Notes: generated by a model from the letters alone, not told the origin. DNA of 64,000 nt from Vitis vinifera (GCF_030704535.1 NC_081820.1:26021001-26085000), one strand, 5' to 3'; shown: positions 1 through 12,867, counted from the stretch's first letter. A program made the numbers and translations.

Positions 1-814
1 AACAAATCAGAGCTGTGATCGATTTGATTGATGGATGGTTCGTTCAGTAAGTTTACCACCTCCCTCACGGTGCCCATACACAACGACACAGGCCAATTTC
101 TACCTATAGTGATACTCTATGGAACATGTTAACATTTCTACTTGATCAAGAAGCAACAAGACCATGGCTTCTTAATTATCATGCTTTTTACTTGACTGAC
201 TACATAGCATGGTGGGCTATAAAAGCACTGTATGGAATTATCACTCACTATAGCCTGGTTGATCATCGCATCGATCATCGTGGACCCTATTTCAACATTG
301 ATTGAAATCAAATGAACCACACAGAAAAATGTAAATTGTCTGAAGGAAATGCTATACTATAAATGATTAAAATCCATGAGGCTTGTACAACCTATTGCCA
401 ATACAATCTTAGTGAAGAGCCTACCATTTTTTAATCATTTTAATAAAAAAAAATTTCGTCAAAGTCACCATCACAGTGAATGGATACATTATGAATATTT
501 CCAAAAGCACATAATCAAAATATTCAATATCTTGAAGTTGTAAACAAAGAATTCCCCTAGTAAAATTGCATAGAAAATGGGAAATTTTTCATAGGCTCTC
601 CAAAAGCAAAAATGTTAACATCAACATTTCTTCATATTCCCGGTAAAATAGTGTTGTTTATTGTTTCTCTATTCCTTAGAAAAACATTAAAACATTTTTT
701 TACTAGGTTTTCATCTATGAAACTTCTTCATGTGTATAGATAATGATCACAACAAATATAAAATAAAATACATAAATTATACTTTAGGTTTTACACTTAC
801 AGACGTCTATGCTT
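1..814. other. non-coding DNA, no gene seen
   Basis: AT-rich sequence with only short open frames and no recognisable protein. It lies at the window edge and may belong to the flank of a further receptor gene outside the window. Confidence 0.5.
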
Positions 815-1255
815 GGCTCTTCACATTTTTGTGTGGTTCAATGTTCATACATATGGCCCACTATTAATTTATAGTGATGGAATCTATACATACATGTCTT
901 TTGAAATGAAGACCCTCTTGTAGCATCATACATCTTTGGTAATTCCAATGACTATTTTTGTTTCCATATGGTCAATCATATACATGTGAACTCATTGCAA
1001 TTCACATTTTTGTGTGGCTCAATGTTCTTACACATGGGCGACTATTAATTTATAGTAATGGAATCTATACATATATATTTTTTTAAATGAAAACCCCCTT
1101 GTAGCATCATACATCTTTGGTAATTCCAATGACGGTTTTTGTTTCCATATGGTCAATCATATACATGTGGTTCGACGTTCTTACATATGGGCCACTATTA
1201 ATTTATGATGATGGAATCTATACATATATGACTTTTGAAAAGAAGACCCCTAGTC
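815..1255. repeat. imperfect tandem repeat, about 3 copies of 160-180 bp
   Basis: Three diverged copies follow one another, starting near 830, 1008 and 1166. Each carries the landmarks TTTGTGTGGYTCAATGTTC, CACTATTAATTTATAG and GGAATCTATACATA. The first two also share a stretch with CATACATCTTTGGTAATTCC and CATATGGTCAATCATATACA. The short open frame inside the array is a by-product of the repeat and not a gene. Confidence 0.75.
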
Positions 1256-1329
1256 AATCTTGGCATTATATTGAGGTTTGTCCTTACATTTGGAGTATTT
1301 GATTCCTTTGCCTTTGGATATGTGCAATG

Positions 1330-1545
1330 AGATAGATGGGAAAGGGTGAAAACTTCTTAATGGTGGATTTTTTTTTGTAGAAAAGTAGATGAACTAGATG
1401 TGATAGATGGAAGGTGAGAACTTCCTAATGGTGGATTTTTCATGGAAAAGTAGATGAGCTAGATGTGATAGATGGAAGAAGGTGAGAATTTTCTAATGGT
1501 GGGTTTTTTGTTTGAAAGTAGATGAGCTAGATGGAAGACGGTGAG
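1330..1545. repeat. short tandem repeat, about 3-4 copies of 65-75 bp
   Basis: The unit contains GATGGAAGG..GTGAGAACTT, CTAATGGTGGATTTTT and AAAGTAGATGAGCTAGATG. Copies differ by small indels, mainly in the T-run. There is no coding potential. Confidence 0.7.
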
Positions 1546-1639
1546 AAGCAAGTCAATTTCGTTTTGCCTTACTTCACTTTTCAACATTGGCATCCCTTAT
1601 GGCCTATCGAGCACGCGGTACAATAAATTAACTTGACCC

Positions 1640-1860
1640 CAAAAATCCATGGTTGAGAAATTCACACATTTCCTATATCACATCAAGCTCATTACACATT
1701 TGTAAGGAGATGACAAATTTTCATTTAAAAAGATAAAATTTTGGTTTCAAAAAGAAAAAAGAAAGTATATTTATATCATTATATAAATTAAACTATTACA
1801 CATATTTCATTAATATTTTATCCTAATCTAGATCATCAATTAAATATGACCTTAGTTATG

Positions 1861-1900
<40 letters not shown>
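1640..1900. repeat. block related to 47390-47510, with an (AT)n microsatellite
   Basis: Landmarks AAAATTTTGGTT, TTTCATTAATATTTT and AATTAAATATGACCTTA recur in the same order near 47400-47505, so this is one copy of a diverged duplicated flank. It ends in a TA dinucleotide run at about 1867-1895. Confidence 0.55.
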
Positions 1901-2449
1901 TTTCGATTTTATTTAAGTTTTAAGTCCACCAGGTCATTTGCACAAGGAAGATGATTACATATAGTGTACTTGGGACGCGTGTACTATTCCCATCCCGGGG
2001 GTGAATGATCATAATTGTACCTCACCAGCCTGAGAAGGCAGAGGGGTCGACAAAGCCAGCTCATGCAGACAAAACGGTCAGCAATTGTGGGCCATCCGGC
2101 CTAACGACAAACTTGATGATGAAACGAACCTGAACTCACTCATGCCACATTTCCACATTTCATTGGGTTGACTTGTAAAACTCAAAAAGTTTGGTCAGCC
2201 TAGCCAATTAATACTCAATTCTGAGCTCGGACCCCATCACTCGCAGCTATGGCAGAGATCTCTGTGCCCCTAATCTCTTTACCACCTTCACACCCATTTG
2301 ATTTTTTCATCTGAATTTCACATTTTCTCGCTTATCATTCTGGAGCTTCATCGATATAATTTGTAAAGTTTAGATTTCCACAAAGTCCTCTCTTTTTAAG
2401 CGTGCTTAAGCTCATCTAAAAGTGCTTTTATGAGAATCATTTATCAACT

Positions 2450-3661
2450 ATTTCTTTAAAAAATAAATACTACAAAGAATTTTTCAAATTTTTAAAAATA
2501 TTTCATAAATTTTGTTAAACCCTTTTTTTTTTTAAAAGACACTTTTCATGTTAAAAGCACTTGCTAAAATTATTACCAAACAGACTTTTAGTATTGTTTC
2601 ATAGCACATACTGTGGCTGAATTATATTAGATATATTGGAATGCTATAGAACGATCTATGTATATATTCTTATCCTCTTCTATTTGTACCCAATCTCAAA
2701 TGCAGCACATTAATAATATTGATTCCCATTTATTGGAGAAGAGGTTCCATATCAGGGTGCAAAGGAATATGGCATAGGCTAATATTGTGTAGCACGTACC
2801 TTTTTCTGGCTTCTTTACGCACTTAATTTCAGATTATATGTCATTACTCATCCTATTTCTTTAAAAAATAAATATTACAAAGAATTTTTCAAATTTTTAA
2901 AAATATTTCATAAATTTTGTTAAACCTTTTTTTTTTAAAAGACACTTTTCATGCTAAAAGCACTTGCTAAAATTATTACCAAACAGATTTTTAGTATTGT
3001 TTCATAGCACATGCTGTGGCTGAATTATATTGGATATATTGGAATGCTATAGAACGATCTATGTATATATTCTTATCCTCTTCTATTTGTACCCAATCTC
3101 AAATGCAGCACATTAATAATATTGATTCCCATTTATTGGAGAAGAGGTTCCATATCAAGGTGCAAAGGAATATGGCATAAGCTAATATTGTGTAGCACGT
3201 ACCTTTTTCTGGCTTCTTTATGCACTCAATTTCAGATTACACGTCATTACTCATCTTATTTCTTTAAAAAATAAATACTACAAAGAATTTTTCAAATTTT
3301 TAAAAACATTTCATAAATTTTGTTAAACCCTTTTTTTTTAAAAGACACTTTTCATGCTAAAAGCACTTGCTAAAATTATTACCAAACAGACTTTTAGTAT
3401 TGTTTCATAGCACATGTTGTGGCTGAATTATATTGGATATATTGGAATGCTATAGAACGATCTATGTATATATTCTTATCCTCTTCTATTTGTACCCAAT
3501 CTCAAATGCAGCACATTAATAATATTGATTCCCATGTATTAGAGAAGAGGTTCCATATCAGGGTGCAAAGGAATATGGCATAGGCTAATATTGTGTAGCA
3601 CATACCTTTTTCTGGCTTCTTTACGCACTCAATTTCAGATTACATGTCATTACTCATCTTC
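2450..3661. repeat. three near-identical tandem copies of about 404 bp
   Basis: Copies start at about 2450, 2855 and 3258, each opening ATTTCTTTAAAAAATAAATA and closing TCATTACTCATC. They differ only at scattered single bases and T-run lengths, so the amplification looks recent. The unit carries AAAAGCACTTGCTAAAATTA and CCAAACAGA, wording typical of small non-autonomous DNA transposons, but no terminal inverted repeats were pinned down. No open frame is conserved. Confidence 0.85.
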
Positions 3662-3799
3662 AGCCTGCATTTCGCACCTTTTGCTTCACAATTTCCACAC
3701 ACAGGTTTTGACCAATTCATGGAAAATCTAGATTCCCCATATTCTATATTTAATGGGAGTGAAGCTTCGGAAATCTAGCAAGCAAAATATATTCATAAA

Positions 3800-3880
3800 T
3801 AAATTAAAATAGACATTGCTCATAGATACGTACTGAAATACAATGTATGGTATTATCGGCATAATTCATGTAGTATTATG
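3800..3880 (-). pseudogene. possible relic of the end of a receptor-kinase exon 1
   Basis: The plus-strand words GACATTGCTCAT, GTATGGTATTAT and CATAATTCATGTAG run parallel to 7263-7315, which is the end of exon 1 of gene A and the start of the following intron. Only about 70 bp match and the similarity is imperfect. If real, it is a fragment of another A-type gene. Confidence 0.3.
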
Positions 3881-4818
3881 GTCCTATCACATCTACCGCA
3901 TTTCACATTTCTAAAGATAAAAGAAATAGAGTCCTATAAATATAAGGACCAACTTACTTTTAGTGTCAAGAAAATTGACTCGATGGTTTTATTTGAAAAG
4001 TCATATTCAATAAATAAAGCATCAAAATTGACCACATGTACAATGGTCCACAAAAATTATTGAAGGAGTGTTATGGCTGTAGGAGACCATTTTAAAATTT
4101 TGAATATTTATTTACTCCTACAATTTTATGCTCATAATGAATTATAATAATAGACATATACCAAGGAAAGGTTTGAGCTCTCAAATTGTTCCTTCTTTGT
4201 TAATTCTTTCTCTATTAAAATGCAACTTTTGATTTGAGAGCCTGATTTAAAGTGTGAAGGGTAAGATCAAAGTCCTAATTAAATTTCAACAAGGAGTAGA
4301 AATCTATGAATGGAGAAATCAAAGTGTCCACTAATTCGAAGAACCATATATGGAATGGTGCAATCCAATGTCCAAGTATGTAATTGTAACCTTTAGAGGG
4401 CCCAAGGACACTTCTCTAACAAAAACTATATGGAATTACTTACAAAAGAAATGTTGTAATTGGCACTATTGTTCCTTGAAAGCCCAGATTACTACTAGCA
4501 ACAAGTTATAACAAAATAACTTACTTGAACATCTACAACCCTAATAATTATTTTTGTAGAATACTTGAAAAAAAAAATAGAAATTCAAAGGAAATGGAGG
4601 ATTTTCTTTGATAATTTTACGGGCAAGCAAGAACACTATTCAAACATCTAAAATGATATTTTATTACTTGTAGATAACCTTTCTTACAAGGAACCAAACT
4701 ATTGTTTGAAGTAGAAACTTTATTTTATTACATACACTGATCTCATAGAAACCTTACACATAAGACACAATCACACATTATTATTGGATTACAAAATAAG
4801 CAACTAGATGGAGTAGGA
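3881..4818. other. non-coding, 3' flank of gene A
   Basis: Nothing recognisable is coded here. The stretch lies just downstream of the minus-strand gene that ends at 4819 and presumably holds its 3' UTR and polyadenylation signals. Confidence 0.4.
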
Positions 4819-7800
4819 CTACCTTCCATTTAAGCTGATTGTACCCATGGAATTGGATGATGAAATTGGTACCTCTACCATGGATTGCTCATGATTCTCG
4901 ATAGACCATAGAGTTGGCTTAGGAGGCATTTTCAATAGTTCAATATCTCCTTCAAGCATCTCCAATGTTTTGCTCATTGAAGGACGATCCATAGGCTTCA
5001 TTTGTACACACCATAGCGCAACTATCACCATTTTCCTTACATACTTTTTTTCATCCTCAGTGGCATCTCCCATTTCCATGTCCTCTCCTTGATCATATCT
5101 ATCATAAATCCATGATGGGAAATATATTTGACTTGAATGCCTTGCAAATGCATTCACATTCTTCCTTTTTCCCACCATTGCCAATAACAACATTCCAAAA
5201 CTATAAACATCAGCCTTAAATGATACACCTCCAATGTTTTTGTAGAACAATTCAGGAGCAATGTAGCCCAAGGTTCCTCTAGCAGCAGTGACTGATACAA
5301 TACTTTCATCTGTTGAGTATAATTTTGCAAGACCAAAATCTGAAACTTTTGGTGTGAAGTCTTCATCAAGAAGAATGTTGTGTGGCTTGATATCAAAATG
5401 AAGAATTTGCATATCACACCCTTGATGTAAGTATTCGATCCCACGTCCTACTCCAAGTGCAATCTTGTATAATCTTTCCCAACTCAAAGGAATGTTGTTT
5501 CCTTGATCAAGAAAAACAAACTTATCAAGAGATCCATTGGGCATGTAGTCATATATAAGGGCCCATTTTGATCTCTGTATGCAAAATCCAACAAGTCTCA
5601 CCACATTAACATGATGAATTCTTCCAATTGTAGCAACTTCATTGATAAAATCCTGCCCATTAGCCTTTGACATAACCAACATTTTTACAGCTACAATGCG
5701 GCCACTTCGGAGTTTTCCTTTGTACACAGAGCCAAAACCTCCTTGACCCAATTTATGCTTAAAATTATAAGTCATCTTCTTTATGTCTGAATATGTGTAT
5801 TTGATTGGTCGAAGATTTTGGTAGTTATGTAAGAATTCTTCAATATCATCATCTAATGATAAGTGTCTCCGTCGAAACTTGTAAATTAAATAGGCAAAGA
5901 GGCACAAAATACCAATCACAGCTCGTCCGATGATGATCATGACTACATATAAATCACATGTTAAAGATATGAAAAATGTCAGAGGAAGATTTATAATCAT
6001 CTAACCACATTCAAGCATCAAATGCAACAAATGAAAAGGTCATTTCACCTATATCTTAGGTTTTGGATTTCCACTCAAACATGGTCATGTGACTCTTTTT
6101 CTTTTGGGTGACAGCATGATATACATAAAGGATGGAATAATCAATTGAGAAAATTTGTTTTGTTGTACAAAATTAAGGAATGAAATTAGATGCCAAATTC
6201 CAACTCTATTCTTCAATTTCCTTGTACTCTAACAAATCTGGGAATAATTTGAAATCAAATACATCACAAATTTTTTTAAAAATAATAATAATTTTATTTG
6301 AAAGAAAATTTCTGAATTTCACAAATTGGAATTTCAATTTATGATTCATTTTGTACAACCAAATGCATTGCCAAACTTGATTGTCAGCTTTTATCTTGAA
6401 TGAAAGGATTCCAAAAGTGCCAGGCAAAAAGAGGTATAAGACGTGTGCAATTATATACTTATTGGGATCTGGAAGCCTTACCCATGAGTTGAAATATCAA
6501 GACTGCCCCAGCTGCAAATATGAGAGGAACAAAAATTATTAAGTTCAAGAAAAGAAAGATTCATACATATGATAGATTTAAAAATAAAATTAAGCACATA
6601 CCACATATTGACTATTGTGGGATTGAATGTGTAATTTAGAATAACAGTTCTTTATTTTATTCATTTATTGTGAACTCCAAAAATAAATTATCATTTCATT
6701 TTATCATCAAATTAATAATTTATTATTATTATTATAAAGAACTTCTCAAAGCCTTACCAAGTAAAGTTGTTACGCCTCCATCCGAAAGATATCCGAAGTC
6801 TGCAGGTTGAAATTCAGTAAATATGGTCAATGGTAAAAGTAGAAGAAGCTTTTGCATTTTGCTCTATGTGACTGCCAACTAGACAATGATATTAAGCAGC
6901 CCACAGGTACCATGTTGAAATTAATGGAATGAAAAAAAAAAAAAAAAAAAAATCTCTATCTTTCTTCTACAACAAATGGAACTAATAAGCCTTACATTCG
7001 ATAAAACGGTCCACACCTAATATAGATCCTGTTAACAGAAAAACAACATAAATTGAATTTAACATGAGAAAGATAATAGAAGTAAAAATGAACATGAAAG
7101 ATAATAAAAGTAAACTCCCAAAGTCTCACTGATATAGAGAGAGAACCATTTCAGAAAGTTCCGAGCTGCAAGATCAAACCAATTAAGCAAATATTATTAG
7201 TTATAAAATGTTGAAGGGACTTATGCTTGCAAGCAAAATAAATGCATGAATGGATAAAAATAAACATTGCTCATACGTTTGGTGCACTGTACGGTATGAT
7301 TGCTATAATTCACGTCGCAGTTTAGCCCTTTCACCTCGCATTCGCTTTTGCAGCGGAAGCTCAAAAATGAAAGATCAAGCCCCAGAAGCAGCACTTCTTG
7401 CAAATCTGACATTGAAAGATTGTCGTGCTTCAAGAATCGAGTAGCAATAGTCCTGAGGATGGTGCATGAATACTTAATATCTCCCACTTCCATGTATTTT
7501 CCTCCGACTAGTGCATAAAGATGTGCTTGTGAGGAAGATGAAGTCACATTGCTACTGTTGCAAGGAGTGATAGGAATATAGTTGTCATCACTTATTGGCT
7601 GCTCGCAGTTCATCAAAACCGTTGTATTGCTCACTCCCAGTACCGAATAATAATATGAATCAAAGATGTAATATGGCAAGGAATAGAGAGGAGTTGAGAA
7701 ACAGTTGCCCTTTTTCACCCCAGGATCCACTACCCGAATGGTAGAGTGATCGTAGTTGATATCAGCAACATCGTATTTGTCACCATTCCGGCTGTTTATC

Positions 7801-8006
7801 ATAGTACGATTGTTTTCGCAGACCAATTCATAATCAGGATCACCACACCCAGATGGATCACCTTTCAATCGGAAAGGGTAGCTTATGTTTTGAATATCCC
7901 CACAAGAAGAGGGCCGGCATGTCTGGTTTCCATTAGCAGCACAAATTGCAAGGAAGAAAGTGTGGAAGAGCGCTAACACCACAAGTTTTGCTTCTCTAAA
8001 CATCAT
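4819..8006 (-). CDS. LRK10L: LRK10-like receptor Ser/Thr kinase, six exons (gene A)
   Basis: Predicted plasma-membrane receptor kinase of 664 residues, apparently intact. Inferred exons: 8006-7277, 7165-7130, 7028-6996, 6799-6758, 6511-6482 and 5942-4819. All introns are GT-AG and phase 1, and the total is an exact multiple of three. The ATG at 8006 was chosen because it opens a signal peptide ([14 protein letters not shown]...). Exon 1 holds a GUB_WAK-type galacturonan-binding-like region ([13 protein letters not shown]) and a WAK-associated C-terminal part. Four microexons plus the start of exon 6 encode the linker and membrane segment (about residues 280-312). The kinase has glycine loop GQGGFG 356-361, Lys377, HFD with Asp474 (non-RD), DFG 492-494 and APE 519-521. 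The family includes wheat Lr10-region kinases, so a defence role is plausible but inferred. It is divergent to gene B. The donor of exon 1 is the least certain border. Confidence 0.88.
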
Positions 8007-8849
8007 AACATTTGAGAGAGATACGGAGCTGGAATTCTTTTGTTTTATGTTCAATTTAAGAGAGAGATATCAAATGAGCCTTATTGACTGTTATAGTCAA
8101 CTACTTTGATTTTTCTATGTATGGATAACTTCACATTGAAGAAACGCATACCCACCCTCTGTTCATGATCAGGTTCAATCATTAGAGGCTTCTGAATTAG
8201 CATAATGAAAATGAAAATCAAGAATCACTATATTTGAAATTAATTTTTTTTTTTATTAAAAAAAGGATCTTACTACTGAATTAGCAACTTTCCTCGACAT
8301 GGGCCATAATGTATACCAAATTAACCTTGTACAAATAATGAATTATGTACGGTATCATGCTAAGTTACCATTTTTCCAATAATTTAAACTTCTATATGTT
8401 TTATATAGTTTTTTATTATTTGTATATTAAGTTTTATTTCTTCTAATCAAATGCCTACTTTAACTCAAAATTTGATTTTTAAAAAACATACAAAATAAAT
8501 TAAGGAGGATGGTCCATTTAGATTTAAATTATAATAAATGAAGTATTATTAAATTTTAGAGTAGGTAATGTGACTTACATAAAAATGTTTATATGTATAA
8601 ATTAAATGGAATACTTACATTTTGAAAGAGACAAACTAAACATATACATGTGATACAGGGTGAAAGGACATTGTTATAAAGTGAAAATCTATTAGTAAAA
8701 TGTACCGCCGCAGTAATCCTCCTTCCTACAATTCTTCTCTATAAATTTTCAGGCTAATCTCCTCGCGATATTTGTATCTCCCCTCCCACTTTCTTTCCTA
8801 TCCCAGAGACTTCTGTCCTTGGCAAAAATCACAAATTCCTTCCATAAAA
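8007..8849. promoter_or_regulatory. shared divergent promoter region of genes A and B
   Basis: The ATGs at 8006 (minus) and 8850 (plus) leave 843 bp between coding regions. A TATA-like TATAAAT at 8740-8746, about 105 bp before the gene B ATG, suits transcription of B. On the A side an inverted pair of W-box cores lies about 80-95 bp upstream of the ATG. No clear TATA box was picked out for A. Confidence 0.6.
8084..8100. promoter_or_regulatory. inverted pair of W-boxes upstream of gene A
   Basis: TTGACTGTTATAGTCAA is an inverted repeat of the WRKY-factor core TTGACT/AGTCAA with a 5-bp spacer. WRKY binding to TTGAC(C/T) is well established for plant defence genes. Its use here is inference. 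Confidence 0.5.
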
Positions 8850-11800
8850 ATGGATCGATATCTCTGTTTGTTTTTGTTCTTGTTTCTGACCTTGTTTGTG
8901 GAGATGAGAGGGGGCCGAGATGAGTGCATGACATCGAATGGTTGTGGCGACCAGGGTCCACTCATCCGGTTCCCTTTCCGTCTAAAACACCAGCCACACC
9001 ACTGTGGATATCCGGGATTTGAGTTATCTTGCACTGAGAATAATCAGACCATGCTAGACCTGCCAGTTTCGGTAAAGCTCTTGGTGAAGAAAATAGTTTA
9101 CAAATCCCGGGAAATCATTGTCCAGGACCCGGATAATTGCATTGCGAGACAGCTTCGAAACCTCAATTTAGCTGCCTCCCCCTTCCACTTCAAATTTGAA
9201 CGGGACTTCATCTTGTTCAATTGTTCCTCAGATAAAACAGAATCATCTCGTTTTCAGTCCATCCCTTGCCTTTCTATCCCTGGTAACCCAGTTTATGCTG
9301 TTTATTCCTCCAGTTATGTCCAATATACGGATCTATCCTCTTGCCGCAGGCTTTACAACGCTTCAGCTCCGGGTAATCGAGATTATGGGGATTTTATATT
9401 CAATGGAAGTGCATTTTCTTTGAAGTGGTCGAAATCAATATGTGGAAGCTGCCCAGAAGGAGGAAAAATATGCAGACTGAAGAAGAGTAATAGCACGGAA
9501 CCAGAAACTGAATGTATTAAAGGTAAAGAGACTCTGCATCTTAATTCCCCATTCATCTTCTTTTCATCTTTCATGCTCACCTCATATCCTCTACTATGAT
9601 TTAATATACAAATGCTCCATTTTGGAATAAAAAAAAAAAAACCATTGTAAAGGATATGAGCTGATAAATTCTGCTGATTGAATTTGCGTTTTATTGGGAT
9701 TTTGAAAATCTGAAAAAAAAAAAAGAAAAAAAAAAAAAGAAGAAGAAAGGAGAATAATTTGATTACAAGGGATAAAATAATCTCTAAATCTGAAAAAATA
9801 ATTTAAAATAATTAGTGAAAATAATTTTTTACATTTTAAAACTCCTGTTAGATGAATTTTTGGTTAAAGTAATATATTGTTTTTCTTGCATTTCACCTCA
9901 AAACATCGAGCTAAACTAATGGATCCAAACTAAGGCCTTTTCTTTTCTTTCTTTGAATTTTTAGCGCTCAATAAAATTAAGGGAAATTATTGAACAAAGA
10001 GTTAAATGTTTATTTGGATTTAGTTTTTTGAAAAATTAAAGAAATAAAAGAAAAATGTTAAAAGTTCTTTTATAATGGATTCTTTCCTACCTACTTACAA
10101 TTAATATTTTTCTTTATTTTCTTCTTATTTTTCCAAGGACGTGAACCTAAAAATACAAAGTAATACAATTGATATTCATTTTCTAGTTTTAATGGTTATC
10201 CACATAGATGACTTTTCCCTTATACCTAACATGAGAAGTTCGATGTTAATGGTCAATCGAATCGCCAAGTGTCATCGTACCTACCAATTGGATCACTGTA
10301 TATAATGGTATAGAATAAGGATAGAGATTTCTTCACATTCCTTTTACATAGAGTTTCATTTTTATTTTTGTCATAAAATTGGATGAATTTGTGTTTAGGG
10401 AGTCATGAAGACAATACGGTATTATAAAACATAAAACTATGATACATAATAGGGATTAGAAGGGTATGTTTTAATTTCCACTACAAGTTAGGATAGAGTT
10501 AGTAGTAGAATTGGTATTGCCTCAAAAATGAACCATAGAATACAAGAAAGGGACCCAAAAAGATAAGGTTGAAGCCTAGAATAAAATTAATTAGATTAAA
10601 ATCATATCACATGAACATGTAATTTAGCATGTTTTTATTAATTCCAAGAGCATAACAAGCTAATTACTTTTTTTTTTCTTAATTTTTTATAGGTGTATCG
10701 AAGAAAATAATTGTGACAGGTAATATTCTATTTATACATATTTTATTATAGAGATAAAGATTTTTAATTTGGTTATTTTACCTATTTATTTAAATAAAAA
10801 GTTTAAGTTTTCTTCTTTTTATTTATGCAGGTGCAATCTTTGGTTTCTTTCTTCTCATGTTAGTAATTGTTGTGCCTTATCGAGTCTATAGCTCAAATAA
10901 AGTAGAAAGAGAGAATAGAGTAAAGGTTAAAAAGTTTCTAGAAGACTATGAAGCTCTCAAGCCCTCAAGATACTCCTATGCTGATATTAAAAGGATTACG
11001 AGTCAATTCAAAAATAAATTAGGGGAAGGAGGATATGGAACAGTGTACAAAGGAAAGCTTTCAGATGAAGTCTTTGTTGCAGTAAAAATCCTTGACAATT
11101 CTCAAGGAAATGGGGAAGAGTTCATTAATGAAGTAGCAACAATGGGTACAATCCACCATGTTAATATAGTTCGTTTAGTTGGATTTTGTGCTGATAGATT
11201 TAAACGAGCTCTAATTTATGAGTACTTACCAAATGAGTCATTGGAGAAGTTCATATTTTCAAAAGTTGTCAAGAACTATTCACTTAGTTGGAAGAAACTT
11301 CAAGAAATTGCTATAGGTATAACAAAAGGAATTGAGTATCTTCATCAAGGTTGTGATCAAAGAATCCTTCATTTTGATATCAAACCTCATAATATTTTAC
11401 TTGACCACAACTTTAATCCAAAGATTTCTGACTTTGGTTTAGCCAAATTGTGCTCTAAGGAACAAAGTGCAGTCTTTATGACAATTGTAAGGGGAACAAT
11501 GGGTTATATCGCTCCAAAAGTGTTATCTAGGAATTTTGGGAATGTGTCTTATAAGTCAGATGTTTATAGTTTTGGAATGTTGTTACTTGAAATGGTTGGA
11601 GGAAGGAAGAACATTGATGTTAGTGTGGAGAGTACTAGCCAAGTATATTTCCCAGAATGGATTTATAATCATTTGGATATAGGGGAAGAATTGCATATTC
11701 GAATTGAAGAAGAAGGAGATGTTGAGATTGCAAAGAAATTAGCAATTGTGGGACTTTCATGTATTCAGTGGTGTCCAATGGATCGTCCTTCCATGAAAAT

Positions 11801-11939
11801 TGTGGTTCAAATGTTGGAAGGAGAAGGAGACAAGTTAACCATGCCTCCTAACCCTTTTGCTTCAACAGTTCCAACAAACTTGAGCAAGCCAGGTAGAGTT
11901 TTTCAACAAGAGTTGGCAATAATTTCAGAACTAGAGTAA
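8850..11939 (+). CDS. LRK10L: LRK10-like receptor Ser/Thr kinase, three exons (gene B)
   Basis: Predicted 602-residue receptor kinase. Exons are 8850-9522, 10693-10719 (27 nt) and 10831-11939; both introns are phase 1 and the total is a multiple of three. The ATG at 8850 starts a leucine/phenylalanine-rich signal peptide (MDRYLCLFLFLFLTLF). Exon 1 encodes the GUB_WAK-like region (LIRFPFRLKHQ, HHCGYPGFELSC) and a WAK-associated tail (CGSCPEGGKIC). The microexon and start of exon 3 encode the membrane helix (about residues 229-250). Kinase: GEGGYG 298-303, Lys319, HFD with Asp416 (non-RD), DFG 434-436. The APE motif reads APK (Lys463, codon AAA 11517-11519) where all paralogues here keep Glu, which may weaken the fold or activity. 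Otherwise no break is seen. A possible polyadenylation signal AATAAA lies near 11982. Ligand and target are unknown. Confidence 0.88.
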
Positions 11940-12780
11940 AAATAATTGTCTATATGTTCAACTTATTATGAATGTATAGTTTAATAAAAATTCATATTGT
12001 AGTTGTTCATCATCATAGCATCTTTATTTATATTTCTGTTAATTGAACATATGATTGTATAAAATGATTATACCAGTGGCTCAATTGATGTTAGATTCCA
12101 GAAGTTCTTATTCCCATGTAATGTATTTCTTGTGTATTAAATTTTAATGAATATGTCCAAGAATATTCTCGCAACCCAATTTATAGTTCAGCTACACACA
12201 ACTCTATAGATCACCTTTCAATCAAGTAAGAGTAACTAATGTCCATCACATTCAAGATAGAAAGTATTGCACGAAATGGTAATAGAATTAGATCTAGGAA
12301 ACTTGAAAATAAGAGTCCCATCCACTACACCCATATAGAGTTTTTTTTGTTTTTTGTTTTTTGTTTTTTTTCTTTTTTGCCTTTACCACTTTTTTATTGG
12401 ACTGAGAAGTAAGCCTAATTAGTTATGTAATGACTAAATTATACTGAATGGTGAAGGCTCGTTGGAGAACTTTGCATCGAATAAAATGGAGATCGATTTC
12501 GATGTGTTTACTCCTTGCATGAAACACTGGATTTGCTGCTAGCTAAGTACCACTTTGGTTATGACACCATATCAATGGTGAAGATAGGGCAGGTATCCTA
12601 ACAATAAAGGAGTTAGAGAGTCAGGTGAATGCTTGATCTTGAACTTTATCAATACAAATTACCAATGGACCATATGTACTAGACCACAAAAAATATTAGA
12701 TTGTGGGAGAAATGAACCATATGATCTGTGACCATGTAGTAATCATTGAGAAAGGAAAAAAACATGGACTCAATAGATTA
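11940..12780. other. non-coding, 3' flank of gene B
   Basis: AT-rich with T-runs near 12343-12378. No gene was recognised. Confidence 0.45.
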
Positions 12781-12781
12781 T

Positions 12782-12782
<1 letters not shown>

Positions 12783-12816
<34 letters not shown>
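12783..12816. repeat. (TAA)n microsatellite
   Basis: A perfect run of about eleven TAA trinucleotides. Confidence 0.95.
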
Positions 12817-12817
<1 letters not shown>

Positions 12818-12867
12818 GACTCAAACTCTCTCAATATATGGCATATATTGTTTAACCTAAACAAAAA

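Noticed and set aside
5943..6000. ATG at 6000 as start of a separate kinase gene in A
   Set aside because: A good acceptor (TTATATGTAG) at 5943 and phase-matched microexons upstream show this stretch is intron.
8772..8849. Upstream extension of gene B coding start
   Set aside because: It would need a TTG start. The ATG at 8850 directly opens the signal peptide, so the extension is 5' UTR.
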